Shown piece after piece: positions 16,782 through 27,145 of a stretch of DNA of 64,000 bases. Positions within the stretch are counted from its first letter, which is position 1. The number at the start of each line of letters is the position of its first letter. Origin of the DNA: Acidiferrobacterales bacterium (GTDB lineage Bacteria > Pseudomonadota > Gammaproteobacteria > Arenicellales > Poriferihabitantaceae); assembly GCA_019633985.1 (NCBI GenBank), contig JAHQWE010000061.1, forward strand, positions 1-64,000, written 5' to 3'. The notes beneath the pieces were generated by a model. It had not been told where the DNA came from and did not search any database. It was given only the letters and a program-made list of their open reading frames with translations. Both the position numbers and the translations under genes were made by a program.

Positions 16782-18866
16782 ATGCCTTCCTTTCCTTTTC
16801 GCTGGAGAAGAAAAAGTAGGACTGATCATCCCGTATTGATTGAAAGTACACCGGGTGGCTTGAGATTACTTTTTATATCTATCAGTTTGTTGGCGCTGAC
16901 CGCCCTTCCCCACTTTAATCATATACGATTGGAAGTGATGCTGATATTTCTCGGTTTAGTTTCCTATCGCGGCCTCGCCGCTCGCTATCGTTGGTTGCCG
17001 AGAAATCGTTGGATTGTTTACGTTTTTGCGGCTATTGGTTTTACGGTCGCCGCTTGGTTTTATGGCCCGCCCATTGGGCGTGACCCGGGTGTTGCCTTTC
17101 TGGTGATCATGCTCGGTTTAAAGTCTGTAGAAATTACCAGCCGCCGCGATGTTGGCATTGTAGTACTTCTAGGTTTATTTACCGTAATGACCCATTTTCT
17201 CTATGCAGATGGCGTCAACTGGACATTGCCTTTGCTGGCTCTGGTCATTGCCTTGTTCTGGCTTTTGGCGCAAATGGAACACGCTACTCCCAGAGTTTTT
17301 ATGATTTCAGATATCAAACTGGTGGGCAAAATGTTACTGCAGGCGTTACCAGTTGTGATTATTCTCTTCTACTTGTTCCCGCGTCTTTCAGGCTCACTCT
17401 ATCTCTTTCAAGGCACCACCAGTTCGGGGGTTACCGGATTAGGTGAATCTCTTAAAATGGGAACTATCAGTAATCTGATCGAGTCTGAGGATGTCGCCTT
17501 CACCGCCAGCTTTTTTGATCAACCCCCGCCTCCTGCCTCTGAACGTTACTGGCGTGGAAACAACTTCTGGATAACAGATGGCAGAGAGTGGACGCGGGGT
17601 GGGCACGGTACGCACTTAATCGCTAAAGACCGAGGCCAGATCCGGCAAAACCGCTATCGTTATGAAATAGAACTGGAGCCAAACAATCAAAACTGGCTGT
17701 TCTCTCTTGATTATCCTCTTGAAGCCCCAGATCAAGCGTGGCTTCAGGGTGATTACCACTTGGTCAGTAAACAACCCGTTAAGAAAAAAATTCGTTATCA
17801 ATTAGATGCTGTCAGTTTTACGGGGGCGGACCAGTTAACAGAACAGGAAATGCGCTTAGCATTATCACTAGGCAGAACCCAAATCACGCCACGACTCGAG
17901 ACTTTGATTCGATCTTTTACCGAGGGGACCAGTTCTTCAGTGATGGTCGCTAATCGGGTTTTGCAATACTTCAACCAGAATAACTTTATCTATTCTCTGT
18001 CGCCTCCTATTTTGGCAAGCCAAGCACCTGTTGACGAGTTCATGTTTGATAGTCAAAAAGGGTTTTGTGGACACTATGCCAGCAGTTTTGCCACCATCAT
18101 GCGCTACGCGGGTATCCCCGCGAGAGTTGTGGTGGGGTATCTCGGCGGTGACTATAACCCCCGCAGTAATCAAATCGTAGTTCGGCAATCTGACGCCCAC
18201 GCCTGGACCGAGATTTGGCAACAGGATCGTGGCTGGATTCGCGTTGACCCCACCGCGGCCGTAGCACCCGAGCGGATTGAAGGCTCCATTGACATCAGCT
18301 CTCTAGGCAGCGATGGAAGAGTTCTATTCGACAGCAATAATCTGATTGGCTTTAAACGACTTTATATAGAGACCATATGGATCAAAGATGCAATAAAAGC
18401 AAAATGGAACCGATGGTTTATCAACTTTGATTCAGGTAGACAAAAGGAACTTTTGAAATCATTGGGGTTGGATAAATTTGAATTCAAATATGTCTTTATG
18501 CTGGCATTTTTAGTCGCGATTAGTTTGTTAAGTTTGTTAAGCGCTTGGCTATTTAGGAGCGAGAGAGAAAAGATCGACCCGGTTAGCAAAATAATCAGCA
18601 GATTCGACAACAAAATGCGAAAACTTGGGGTAGCACGCAATCCGAACGAGGGACCGCGAGATTTTCAACTTCGCGCTTCAAAGGCATTGCCGCATTTAGA
18701 AAACCAGCTTGCAGAGATTACCGATACACTGGTATTCCTAAGATATAACCCGGAGGTGGAGAACATGCAGCCCGGCAATCATGGAAGCAGTAAAGACTCT
18801 CAGCTTGCCTTAATCAAATCTAAAATCAATCAGTTAAAGGCTAAGCAGAATCCGAGATCAGCCTAG
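16782..18866 (+). CDS. TgpA-like membrane transglutaminase
   Basis: A protein of 694 aa with an N-terminal DUF3488/TgpA membrane region of six or so helices (about 30-215), a periplasmic transglutaminase-like core and a C-terminal helix (about 565-590: FEFKYVFMLAFLVAISLL) followed by a cytoplasmic tail. The Cys-His-Asp triad is visible: C429 in GFCGHYASSFATIMRYAG, H473 in QSDAHAWTEIW and D489 in WIRVDPTAAV. Pseudomonas TgpA, the best-known relative, is a periplasmic transglutaminase whose gene is essential. It is the last gene of the MoxR operon. Confidence 0.93.
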   Translation: MPSFPFRWRRKSRTDHPVLIESTPGGLRLLFISISLLALTALPHFNHIRLEVMLIFLGLVSYRGLAARYRWLPRNRWIVYVFAAIGFTVAAWFYGPPIGRDPGVAFLVIMLGLKSVEITSRRDVGIVVLLGLFTVMTHFLYADGVNWTLPLLALVIALFWLLAQMEHATPRVFMISDIKLVGKMLLQALPVVIILFYLFPRLSGSLYLFQGTTSSGVTGLGESLKMGTISNLIESEDVAFTASFFDQPPPPASERYWRGNNFWITDGREWTRGGHGTHLIAKDRGQIRQNRYRYEIELEPNNQNWLFSLDYPLEAPDQAWLQGDYHLVSKQPVKKKIRYQLDAVSFTGADQLTEQEMRLALSLGRTQITPRLETLIRSFTEGTSSSVMVANRVLQYFNQNNFIYSLSPPILASQAPVDEFMFDSQKGFCGHYASSFATIMRYAGIPARVVVGYLGGDYNPRSNQIVVRQSDAHAWTEIWQQDRGWIRVDPTAAVAPERIEGSIDISSLGSDGRVLFDSNNLIGFKRLYIETIWIKDAIKAKWNRWFINFDSGRQKELLKSLGLDKFEFKYVFMLAFLVAISLLSLLSAWLFRSEREKIDPVSKIISRFDNKMRKLGVARNPNEGPRDFQLRASKALPHLENQLAEITDTLVFLRYNPEVENMQPGNHGSSKDSQLALIKSKINQLKAKQNPRSA

Positions 18867-18892
18867 TGTCGCTTCTAAAAATAAGGCAGCCT

Positions 18893-18916
18893 TTTATGCC
18901 TTTATGCCTTTATGCC
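18893..18916 (+). repeat. Three tandem copies of an 8 bp unit
   Basis: TTTATGCC is repeated exactly three times head to tail between the transglutaminase stop and the convergent stop of the MmgE/PrpD gene. Just before it, AAGGCAGCCTT (18883-18893) can fold back. Part of the repeat could pair with the upstream AAGGCA to form a weak terminator-like hairpin. The copy number might vary between strains. Confidence 0.7.
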
Positions 18917-18958
18917 TTGTTCTGGCAAATTCGGAAAGATAACAAGGCCAATTCTTCC

Positions 18959-20323
18959 TTACCCAAACAGCCCAGCAACATTTTTTTTCTTGGGCAATGT
19001 CCAGATATCGTCCAGTAGCTGCAGCATTCGGTCTCTCGAACAGGTTTCATAATACTCAACTAGAGCACATGCTTTATAGGAGATATCCTCTCGACTCAGA
19101 GGGTAGCCCGGGTCCCCTCGCGGTGTATCAATGAAAGAACGTATTTCTTTACCATTTACCATTCTGACAACTACCCTAGAACACCATTTTTCCGGATAAA
19201 CACGATTAATTTCACCGTCGACAACCATTGAAACCTTGTCATGAAACGCGAGTAGCGTCGGGTCCTGGATGGAACCATCGGTAAACTCTTTGACCCCCGC
19301 AATACCCTTGATAGCAATCAGCGCTAACACAAACCCCATTGAAAATTTAGACTGATGAACAGATTGTGGGGTTTTTACCGCCCCTAGGACATCAAATGCA
19401 GCCTGATAGACTTCCACAACAACTGACTCAATTTCGTTCACGTCGAGCTGGTTATTGCGCATTATTTCATGCATCGCGTCTGCAGCAGGATGGGTATGTC
19501 GACAAGAGGCATGCCATTTAAACGAAGTTTCAGCCAAAGCCCACCGAGTACCCAAGTCCTTTGTTATCAGCTCAGCAGAACCGCTTGCCAGCATCCCTGC
19601 CCCCATACCCTGTTCATCCTCCAACACGCTCTTCGCTCCGGTTAATCCATCTCGCGCAGTCCATGCCGCCAACAATCCATCTGATGATGCTTTGGCTGTA
19701 TGTAACTGCTTGGAATCAGCTGCATCTCCCAAAAATGCCCACAGTCCAGCCGCTTGCGTGCCGGCAGAACCCAGCGCATTCAAGGTTTCTTCTTCGTTTA
19801 GTTTTAGTAGATTCGCCACCGCCATCGCAGCCGCTATCGTTCCTGAGGTACCTGTCATATGAAAGATTCGGTAGTGCGCCAATCCCAGAAATTCTCCCAC
19901 TCGAATACCCGCCTCGTATCCAACCGCGGCCGCAGCGACCATCTCCTTGCCACTGACGTTATTCAGCGATTCAGCAACCGCAAAAAGGGGCGGAAACACC
20001 ACGGTGGCCGGATGTAATATAGAACTGTTATGTAAATCGTCCTGCTCCACCACATGAGAAGACGCCGCGTTGATCATGGCGGCAAAGAGCGGTGATGTAG
20101 ATGCATTCGTTCCAATTATTCGACAAGGCCCGCTTTGCGGCCCCATGGATTTGGCTAACTGATGAAAAATTTGTGTCTGACGTGAATGAGAGCCAGCCAG
20201 GCAAGAACCAGCCCAGTCCGCCATCAAATTAAGTAAACACTCGACAATGTTTTCGGGGATATCATCAAACGTGACATTGGCGCAGAATTTTGCGAGCTGT
20301 CTTGATTGCTGTTTTTTTGTCAT
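18959..20323 (-). CDS. MmgE/PrpD family protein
   Basis: A cytoplasmic protein of 454 aa, normal for the MmgE/PrpD family, which includes 2-methylcitrate dehydratase and cis-aconitate decarboxylase-like enzymes. Typical stretches are the N-terminal helix bundle with LMADWAGSCLAGSHSRQ, NAASSHVVEQDDLHNSSILH (active-site loop with histidines and aspartates) and FKWHASCRHTHPAADAM (the family KxxxxCRxxHxxxDA pattern). The substrate is not defined: no prpB/prpC genes are nearby, so 2-methylcitrate is unlikely to be inferred from context. It starts at ATG 20323, 21 bases after the gamma-glutamylcyclotransferase-like gene. Confidence 0.9.
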   Translation of the reverse strand: MTKKQQSRQLAKFCANVTFDDIPENIVECLLNLMADWAGSCLAGSHSRQTQIFHQLAKSMGPQSGPCRIIGTNASTSPLFAAMINAASSHVVEQDDLHNSSILHPATVVFPPLFAVAESLNNVSGKEMVAAAAVGYEAGIRVGEFLGLAHYRIFHMTGTSGTIAAAMAVANLLKLNEEETLNALGSAGTQAAGLWAFLGDAADSKQLHTAKASSDGLLAAWTARDGLTGAKSVLEDEQGMGAGMLASGSAELITKDLGTRWALAETSFKWHASCRHTHPAADAMHEIMRNNQLDVNEIESVVVEVYQAAFDVLGAVKTPQSVHQSKFSMGFVLALIAIKGIAGVKEFTDGSIQDPTLLAFHDKVSMVVDGEINRVYPEKWCSRVVVRMVNGKEIRSFIDTPRGDPGYPLSREDISYKACALVEYYETCSRDRMLQLLDDIWTLPKKKNVAGLFG

Positions 20324-20344
20324 CGTGTTGTTAGAGGGATTGAG

Positions 20345-20818
20345 CTATTCGGAATAGTTTTGCCAGTAGATGTCTGCTTCCCGCGCAGACATCTTCCCAT
20401 ACCAGGACATATAAACCTTAGACTGTCGGATCAAGTAGGCCTTGTGTACTTGCTGCCACTGTTTAAAATTCCACTCTTCCGATATCGCTGGAGGCATTAC
20501 TCCTTCGTCAAAAAAAAGTGCGTCGGCCACAGAATCAAGCGTCTTTACTTGGCAAGGAGACAGCTCATACTCCTCTCCCTCGAAGAAAACGATGCGTTTC
20601 AGCTCCTCACTATTTAGTCCACGGATCAACCTGCCTTCTGTCACTCCTTGAGCATCTGGAATAAGCAGCGGGTAGGTTTCATGTGGTAATTTAACTCTAC
20701 GATAGCCGGAAAGAAACGCTGCTTGGAATTGAATACGATCTGTCAGCTCGTCATCGAGAACGCAGGCCAACACGTCTTGATCCATTAACGATCCAAAGCA
20801 AAAAAGAGGTAGGTTCAT
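20345..20818 (-). CDS. Gamma-glutamylcyclotransferase-like (AIG2) protein
   Basis: A small cytoplasmic protein of 157 aa from ATG 20818; a TTG three bases earlier is a less likely start. It opens with LPLFCFGSLMDQDVL, the family FGSL/YGSL substrate-binding strand. The later segment VFFEGEEYELSPCQV carries the glutamates expected for the general acid-base region. Members cyclise gamma-glutamyl peptides or amines to 5-oxoproline, or are uncharacterised AIG2 proteins. It is probably co-transcribed with the MmgE/PrpD gene. Confidence 0.82.
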   Translation of the reverse strand: MNLPLFCFGSLMDQDVLACVLDDELTDRIQFQAAFLSGYRRVKLPHETYPLLIPDAQGVTEGRLIRGLNSEELKRIVFFEGEEYELSPCQVKTLDSVADALFFDEGVMPPAISEEWNFKQWQQVHKAYLIRQSKVYMSWYGKMSAREADIYWQNYSE

Positions 20819-20909
20819 CAATCAGTAGAGAAAAAACAAAATGGAAAATGTCAGACTACTCGAAGGCTGAGAAAGATATAACAACCATTTTTATATGTGT
20901 ACGAAAATT

Positions 20910-23153
20910 TCAACTAGTGCGTCTAGGTGGCAGACCGGTATGTTGAGTGAGCATCTGACCTCGTTTGACATCGCTTCGCCCCCTGCCGCGGCCGCTTCTT
21001 TTGATATTTCGGTCATCGCTCGCACTTTGGTTTCTTTTGGTCATGGTGCTGTTTTTTCTTCGCGGACTATTGTAGCTACCATCTCCTGCAGGTTGCCAGG
21101 TTGGAATCAAATGATGCTTACCATTGCCAATCAAATCCGCCCGCCCCATCTTTTTTAGGGCTTCTCGAAGAAGCGGCCAGTTTGCTGCGTCGTGGTAACG
21201 CAAAAATGCCTTGTGTAATCTTCGCTGTTTTTCCCCGCGCGCAACCATCACTCCTTCGCTGCTTTTGGTAACCCGCCTCAAAGGATTTTTCCCGGTGTGA
21301 TACATCGCAGTGGCCGTCGCCATCGGGGAAGGATAAAAATTCTGCACTTGATCGGCGCGAAAACCGTTACGCTTTAGCCAAAGCGCGAGATTCATCATAT
21401 CTTCGTCTGTAGTACCCGGATGTGCCGCAATAAAATACGGTATCAGGTATTGCTTCTTCCCCGCTTTCTTGGAAAACTTTTCGAACAACATCTTGAACTT
21501 GTCGTAGCTGCCCATGCCCGGTTTCATCATTTTTGACAATGGGCCGGTCTCAGTGTGTTCCGGTGCGATTTTTAGATATCCGCCGACATGATGCGTGACT
21601 AATTCTTCGACGTATTCTGGCGATTCCACTGCAAGGTCATAGCGTAATCCCGACCCGATCAATACCTTCTTAACCCCATCCAGATTGCGAGCGCGGCGAT
21701 ACAGCTGAATTAAACTGGAATGGTCAGTATTTAGGTTTTCACAGATGCCCGGATACACACAGCTCGGCCTTCTGCACGCTGATTCTATTTGCTTGGATTT
21801 GCAAGCAATACGATACATATTGGCGGTGGGTCCGCCAAGGTCAGATACGACACCCGTGAATCCGGGAACCTTGTCACGCATCTCTTCGATTTCTCGAATA
21901 ATAGAATCCTCTGAGCGATTTTGTATGATTCTGCCTTCGTGTTCGGTGATAGAACAAAAAGTACACCCCCCAAAACAGCCGCGCATAATATTTACCGAGA
22001 ACCTGATCATCTCGTAGGCTGGTATTCGCGCGTTACCATAGGTGGGATGCGGAACCCGCGCATAATCCAGATCAAAAACAAAATCCATTTCTTCTGTGGA
22101 TAAGGGCAATGCGGGGGGGTTGAACCAAATTTTTCGCCCGCCCTGGTTTTGTAACAATGCCCGGGCGTTTCCGGGGTTAGTTTCCATATGCAAAACTCGA
22201 TTTGCATGGGCGTACAACACAGGATCTCTGCTCACCATATCGTAGGAGGGCATACGAATTACCGTCTTCAGCCGATCTTTGAGTTTTTGCTTCACTCTGG
22301 CTGGTTTGGTAGGCAGCTCCACGCGAATCGACCGCGCTTCTCGTTTTTCCTGGTAGGAATTTGCGGTATCAGGTTGCGAAGCTGACTCGGCATAGGGGTT
22401 AACTGGTTGTTCTATACGGCCAGGCTTATCAATATTGCTTGAATCGATAATCTGCCAGTCTATGGGTAGCTCTTTGATTGGGAACGCGGTTCCCCGAATA
22501 TCACAAAGTTGCTCAATGGATTCGCCGGCGCCAAGACGGTGCGCGATTTCCACGATCGCTCGCTCACCATTTCCAAACACCAGCAGATCCGCCTTTGCAT
22601 CGGCCAAAATGGAACGTCGCACCTTATCTTGCCAATAGTCATAGTGGGCGATTCTGCGCAGTGAGGCTTCGATGCCACCGATTACCAAAGGCACATCCTT
22701 GTAGGCTTCGCGACAACGTTGGGAGTACACCAGCGTGCTGCGGTCAGGTCTCTTTCCCCCGACATCCCCAGGAGAGTAAGCATCGTCAGACCGAATCTTT
22801 CGATCAGCGGTATATCGATTAATCATTGAATCCATATTTCCGGCGGTTACGCCAAAAAACAGATTGGGTTTACCAAGAGCAGTAAAAGCGGCGGTATCAT
22901 GCCACTCCGGCTGGCTGATGATGCCAACTCGGAAACCTTGAGCCTCGAGCAATCTGCCCACGATGGCCATACCAAAGCTCGGATGGTCGACATAAGCATC
23001 ACCTGTTACCAGGACAATGTCACAGCTATCCCACCCCAGGGTATCCATTTCATCCTTAGACATCGGGAGAAATGGCGCACGTCCATAGCACTCCGCCCAA
23101 TAGAGTGGATACTGATTAAGTGGCCGCGCTTCCGTGCTCAGTTGGATTTGCAT
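20910..23153 (-). CDS. ygiQ: YgiQ family radical SAM protein
   Basis: A protein of 747 aa, full length for the YgiQ (UPF0313) family. The N-terminal part (about 1-240) has a cobalamin-binding-like fold without an obvious DxHxxG cobalamin site. The radical SAM core carries the 4Fe-4S cysteines C393, C397 and C400 in [19 protein letters not shown]. The C-terminus is basic and probably disordered. Function in the family is not established. It starts at ATG 23153, about 90 bp upstream of the cyclotransferase-like gene on the same strand. Confidence 0.95.
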   Translation of the reverse strand: MQIQLSTEARPLNQYPLYWAECYGRAPFLPMSKDEMDTLGWDSCDIVLVTGDAYVDHPSFGMAIVGRLLEAQGFRVGIISQPEWHDTAAFTALGKPNLFFGVTAGNMDSMINRYTADRKIRSDDAYSPGDVGGKRPDRSTLVYSQRCREAYKDVPLVIGGIEASLRRIAHYDYWQDKVRRSILADAKADLLVFGNGERAIVEIAHRLGAGESIEQLCDIRGTAFPIKELPIDWQIIDSSNIDKPGRIEQPVNPYAESASQPDTANSYQEKREARSIRVELPTKPARVKQKLKDRLKTVIRMPSYDMVSRDPVLYAHANRVLHMETNPGNARALLQNQGGRKIWFNPPALPLSTEEMDFVFDLDYARVPHPTYGNARIPAYEMIRFSVNIMRGCFGGCTFCSITEHEGRIIQNRSEDSIIREIEEMRDKVPGFTGVVSDLGGPTANMYRIACKSKQIESACRRPSCVYPGICENLNTDHSSLIQLYRRARNLDGVKKVLIGSGLRYDLAVESPEYVEELVTHHVGGYLKIAPEHTETGPLSKMMKPGMGSYDKFKMLFEKFSKKAGKKQYLIPYFIAAHPGTTDEDMMNLALWLKRNGFRADQVQNFYPSPMATATAMYHTGKNPLRRVTKSSEGVMVARGEKQRRLHKAFLRYHDAANWPLLREALKKMGRADLIGNGKHHLIPTWQPAGDGSYNSPRRKNSTMTKRNQSASDDRNIKRSGRGRGRSDVKRGQMLTQHTGLPPRRTS

Positions 23154-23342
23154 AATAGCGAACAGGTAGGAATTGTGGGCCCATCATATTGACCCCAGAG
23201 ATTAGGAGAGCATTCTCCGGCCCCTATTTTACGTCAGACAGACTCTATATTGACACTAATGATTACCTAAACGATCTCTTTCTGCAGCTAAAAAGCGCCG
23301 ATTGTCAGCAATTTTTGTCTCAGGTATCGACTAAACTCGCAT

Positions 23343-24680
23343 TCAGGAATCATAGCTGACAAAGTAAGTATTACCGATTTGACCCGATTTATCCCACGCA
23401 GCAAATGCCACGTGCAATTTGGTGTTAATTTGCTGTCGCTGCGCATTGGATAGATCTCGATGCGTGACACTCTTATTGTTCCATGCGTCGCGCATGAGCG
23501 CTAAGGCAGAACGATGAGCTTTTGGTAGCTTATCCCAGGTTTTCTCTACTCGGCCACAGATCAACATGCCGACAGAATTGAGTTTAGGTAGGAGTGCTGC
23601 GGTCAAATCAAACTGAAGGTCAGGTTGCCCAGTAGCCTCTATCCAAATCAGATCGTATCCAGTTTGTGCGACAAACTCAGGAGATTCGAGAAACTCCCTG
23701 TACAGATCACTTTCACTCACTGCGTTTATATTGGCACGAGGCGTATATTCAGACCAAATAGTCAGATCATGAGAACCAATGAGCAAAATAGACAGCTCTG
23801 TCCTACGTCGCTCAGCGAAGTAAAGCTCGATCCATCGGATCGCTGAACGATCAAAAGAGGATGCTGGTCGGGCGTACACTAACTGACGTAGTACGTTTTC
23901 CGAGCTTGCAACCAGCTCATCGAACCGCGCGTGTCGAATCAATGAGTTTAAGTCTCTATGTAGCAATATCGGTTGCGTGGGCGAGCCATAGGCTTTGATA
24001 TTTCTCTTGATGCATAGATTCGTTAACACTGACTGATCGTGTCTATGTTCGTGAAACCCCGAAAAATCACTGAGCCCTGAGGTATTGTCCTGGTCCGTTA
24101 GAATTGCTGGGTCGCGACAGAACTCCAGCCACTCTGATACAAACTCGCGAACCTCTGGGGTATTTTTCCAGAGATTATACGTAGCCTGAATCTGCGTCGC
24201 TTCCCAATATTTTTCTTCATCACAGTTCATCAACACGAAACAATCGCGCTTTGTCCAATGCTTCTGCTTTCCATGGTGAGGCATGTAAACCCCAGGATAA
24301 ATCCCACCGTTAGCCTCAGCCCAATCTATCAATGGTCGAATCTCCCTGTCTAGCGTGTATCCCCTGGTTGGATCACCACGTTTGGGTCTACCGACATCAT
24401 GATAGAGAACGTAGTCACCCGCATCGATACTTTGTAACGCATCGAGAATAATAAAGGGCTTCCACAGCCAATAGCCATACCCCCGTTTAAGCGACAATAC
24501 CTTCACATTTTGCAAAGCAAAATCTGTTTTCTCCAACTTCTCCGCATTCCACGGAATCACGGCATCTACACCGCCGTACGTTAGTGCAGAATGATGGAGT
24601 CTGTTCTGGCGATCCGGCCAATGCGGGTCGTCCTTGGATGCGATACCGTAAAAAGAAGTAAGATAAATTCGATTGCTCAA
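23343..24680 (-). CDS. Glycosyltransferase-like protein
   Basis: A protein of 445 aa. The segment RGYGYWLWKPFIILDAL then GDYVLYHDVGR resembles a family of bacterial polysaccharide glycosyltransferases whose members have a GYGYW-WKP strand followed by a YxDxG acidic metal site (here YHDVG). A later HRHDQSVLTNL fits the family's second active-site element. The last 150 residues are a second, unassigned domain. The start is TTG at 24680 with no strong ribosome binding site. It is divergent from a NodZ-like gene, with about 83 bp between the starts. The likely role is modification of a surface glycan; donor and acceptor are unknown. Confidence 0.6.
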   Translation of the reverse strand: MSNRIYLTSFYGIASKDDPHWPDRQNRLHHSALTYGGVDAVIPWNAEKLEKTDFALQNVKVLSLKRGYGYWLWKPFIILDALQSIDAGDYVLYHDVGRPKRGDPTRGYTLDREIRPLIDWAEANGGIYPGVYMPHHGKQKHWTKRDCFVLMNCDEEKYWEATQIQATYNLWKNTPEVREFVSEWLEFCRDPAILTDQDNTSGLSDFSGFHEHRHDQSVLTNLCIKRNIKAYGSPTQPILLHRDLNSLIRHARFDELVASSENVLRQLVYARPASSFDRSAIRWIELYFAERRRTELSILLIGSHDLTIWSEYTPRANINAVSESDLYREFLESPEFVAQTGYDLIWIEATGQPDLQFDLTAALLPKLNSVGMLICGRVEKTWDKLPKAHRSALALMRDAWNNKSVTHRDLSNAQRQQINTKLHVAFAAWDKSGQIGNTYFVSYDS

Positions 24681-24763
24681 GTTCTTGCCAGAAATCTGTT
24701 GGGTACCGTGATGACTCGGCTAGAATAGATGAATACTGCCGACCTTTCAAAGCCAAGGTGTCA

Positions 24764-26056
24764 ATGTCTCGTATGGACGTTCCTAAAATCTCCCAGATCG
24801 CCATGCTGGTGGCGGTCAACAATTTTTCTCAGGTCGAGCTTTACGGACAGATAAGGCTACGAGCCAATAACAACGATCCTTATGCTTTGATCGCAATCGC
24901 CTGGGCGAATCTAAAGGCAGACCTACTTTATCATTCTCAACGTTTTCTGCGTCTCGCTGAAAATTGTCAGAATAAATGGCCAGAAGTAGCGGCTGAGCTT
25001 TCCGTACCTGACGATGATTGGGAAAAGCTATTCGCGCTGCACCAGCAACCTGATAGCCCTCAGGCACCAGACACTATTTCGTTGGAGAATCGCTATCTAG
25101 TGATCAAAGCATGGGGATATGGCTTCTGGTCTGACATGCTACATGTAATCGGCGGATTAATGCTGGCTGAAATAACAAAACGTCAACCCGTAGTTCATTG
25201 GGGTGCCAACAGCCTCTATTCCACCGGGGAAGATATCAATTCATTTACTGATTTCTTCCAACCCATCGGGCCCGATATCGAATCTCTGATTCTTAAAGAA
25301 CTTAACTGCTATCCACCTAAATGGAAACCCAAACTGTTATCTGCTGAGAATAATGACAAAACAAAAGGAGAGTGGTCCAAGATTTCAGGCTTACATCTGA
25401 TGGGGCGGAACGAACCTATCTGCGTGATGGACTATTACATAGGGGTGCTCAATCTCATGCCCTACCTACCGGAAAACAGCGAAATAGCGGATTTCACTAT
25501 CGATCAGATTTATGCTTACCTCATTCAGAAATATTTAAAACTGAACGCTAATATCGTAAAGCGGGCAAATCAATTTTATCAGGAACATTTCGCGTCATCT
25601 CCCTATTTAGCGGTGCACGTCAGAGGCTCAGACAAGGTCGGGGAGTTTAAGGTTGTCGATAAGTTTCACAACAAGTATCAACAACTTATTTCACAACAAT
25701 TGGAACAACTGCCTGGGAACTGTAAAATTTTCCTCATGACGGATGACACACGTTTGCTGAAAAACTATCTGGATATTTTTGGTGATCGTATTGTCACCAC
25801 CGACTGCCTGCGTACTGACAACCAGATTGGGATACATTATCAGGCTCAGGAGCAGGTAAAAGAATCCGCGAATGAAGTGATCGTAGACACTCTAATCGCC
25901 AGCCGCGCGTCTCGGTTTGTCGGCAACGGTTACTCGAACCCTTCTATCTTTGTTTACTACCTTGGTAAATGGAAAAACTCTGAATGCCTGCTAATCGGCG
26001 GTAATCGTATGCACCACTACAACACACATTTGTATAAAACTATCAACGTGGTTTAG
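24764..26056 (+). CDS. NodZ/O-fucosyltransferase-like glycosyltransferase
   Basis: A protein of 430 aa from ATG 24764, which has AAGG 5 bases before it; GTG 24758 and ATG 24773 are alternatives. The middle has GYGFWSDMLHVIGGLMLAEI (a nucleotide-sugar-binding-type first strand). Near residue 285 is LAVHVRGSDKVGE, like the HxRxxDK signature of GDP-fucose-dependent alpha-1,6-fucosyltransferases (GT23, NodZ). A further strand, KIFLMTDDTRLLKNYL, matches the family pattern before the last acidic site. The N-terminal 90 residues look helical and repeat-like. It is probably involved in decorating a surface glycan, but fucose is inferred from the family only. Confidence 0.65.
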   Translation: MSRMDVPKISQIAMLVAVNNFSQVELYGQIRLRANNNDPYALIAIAWANLKADLLYHSQRFLRLAENCQNKWPEVAAELSVPDDDWEKLFALHQQPDSPQAPDTISLENRYLVIKAWGYGFWSDMLHVIGGLMLAEITKRQPVVHWGANSLYSTGEDINSFTDFFQPIGPDIESLILKELNCYPPKWKPKLLSAENNDKTKGEWSKISGLHLMGRNEPICVMDYYIGVLNLMPYLPENSEIADFTIDQIYAYLIQKYLKLNANIVKRANQFYQEHFASSPYLAVHVRGSDKVGEFKVVDKFHNKYQQLISQQLEQLPGNCKIFLMTDDTRLLKNYLDIFGDRIVTTDCLRTDNQIGIHYQAQEQVKESANEVIVDTLIASRASRFVGNGYSNPSIFVYYLGKWKNSECLLIGGNRMHHYNTHLYKTINVV

Positions 26057-26066
26057 TACTTTACTT

Positions 26067-27074
26067 ATGACTAACAACAACATCCAATCCCCCGTAGAGG
26101 TGGAGTTCGATCTAGATGCAGATGGCTGGCACCAAGGCTTCGCAAGAGTGCCGCATTCGGTACATCGATCAGCATACGGTTTTATCCCGGTCCCGATTAT
26201 TTCCATCAAGAATGGAACTGGTCCGGTTGCGTTACTGATGGGGGGAAACCACGGAGATGAGTATGAGGGCCAAGTGGCACTGAACAATCTTGCGCGACGT
26301 CTCACTCCGAAAGATATTCGAGGTCAACTCATCATAATGCCGATGGCGAATTATCCGGCTGCAGTATCCGGGTTGCGGACATCACCAATTGATCAAGGTA
26401 ATTTAAATCGGACATTTCCCGGCAACCCAAGTGGCACACCAACCGAGGTCATTGCACATTTTATTGAAAGCGAACTGCTCAGTCGGTCAGATTTTCTTCT
26501 CGACATCCATTCTGGCGGAAGCTCACTTTATTATCATCCCACCGCGATGCTGGCGAAATCGCAAGACTCTGCACAGCAGCAGAGACGGATCGAATTATTA
26601 AACGCTGTCGGTCTACCAAAATCATTGATTTATCATAGTGATTTAAGAGCAGGATATTCTTCATCAGCCGCCGCCAGGCAAGGTGCGATCGGCATGACGT
26701 TGGAAATTGGCGGGGCCGGAAGAATTACCCCGCAGTTCTTAGGTCAGTTAGAAGATTGCTTGTCGAGATATTTGCAGCATATTGGCATTTGCATCGATAG
26801 TGAGTATGTCAGCAAAGTAGCTACTAAGCTCTTTGAAATGCCTAGCTCAGCCTACTACGTATATGCGCGTTCAAGTGGACTATTCGAACCAAAGGTATCA
26901 ATTGATCAGGAAGTAGATACGGGTCAGCTCGCGGGCTGGATTCATCATCCTGAAGATGTCAACTGGGAGCCAGAAAAAATCCAGTTTCGCCAACAAGGTG
27001 TTGTCATTGCTGTTCGCGTGCCCGCAAAAGTTGAACCCGGCGATTGTCTGATTGAGACTGCGTCAGAGATTTAA
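26067..27074 (+). CDS. doeB: DoeB-like N-acetyl-diaminobutyrate deacetylase (AstE/AspA family)
   Basis: A zinc amidohydrolase of 335 aa in the succinylglutamate desuccinylase/aspartoacylase family. The zinc site is GGNHGDEYEGQ (His and Glu) with a later His in DIHSGGSSLYYH; LEIGGAGR near residue 215 holds the probable catalytic glutamate. The N-terminal stretch RVPHSVHRSAYGFIPVP is the pattern I associate with DoeB, which removes acetate from N-alpha-acetyl-2,4-diaminobutyrate in ectoine degradation. No doeA (ectoine hydrolase) or ectoine transporter is in the window, so the physiological substrate is open. It starts at ATG 26067, 10 bases after the glycosyltransferase-like gene, and is probably co-transcribed with it. 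Confidence 0.75.
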   Translation: MTNNNIQSPVEVEFDLDADGWHQGFARVPHSVHRSAYGFIPVPIISIKNGTGPVALLMGGNHGDEYEGQVALNNLARRLTPKDIRGQLIIMPMANYPAAVSGLRTSPIDQGNLNRTFPGNPSGTPTEVIAHFIESELLSRSDFLLDIHSGGSSLYYHPTAMLAKSQDSAQQQRRIELLNAVGLPKSLIYHSDLRAGYSSSAAARQGAIGMTLEIGGAGRITPQFLGQLEDCLSRYLQHIGICIDSEYVSKVATKLFEMPSSAYYVYARSSGLFEPKVSIDQEVDTGQLAGWIHHPEDVNWEPEKIQFRQQGVVIAVRVPAKVEPGDCLIETASEI

Positions 27075-27145
27075 TTGATGAGAATTTTTAGCGAAGATGG
27101 CAGACCCGCAGCTATAACTCTTCCGTTTGTAGTTGACAGGCAGTT

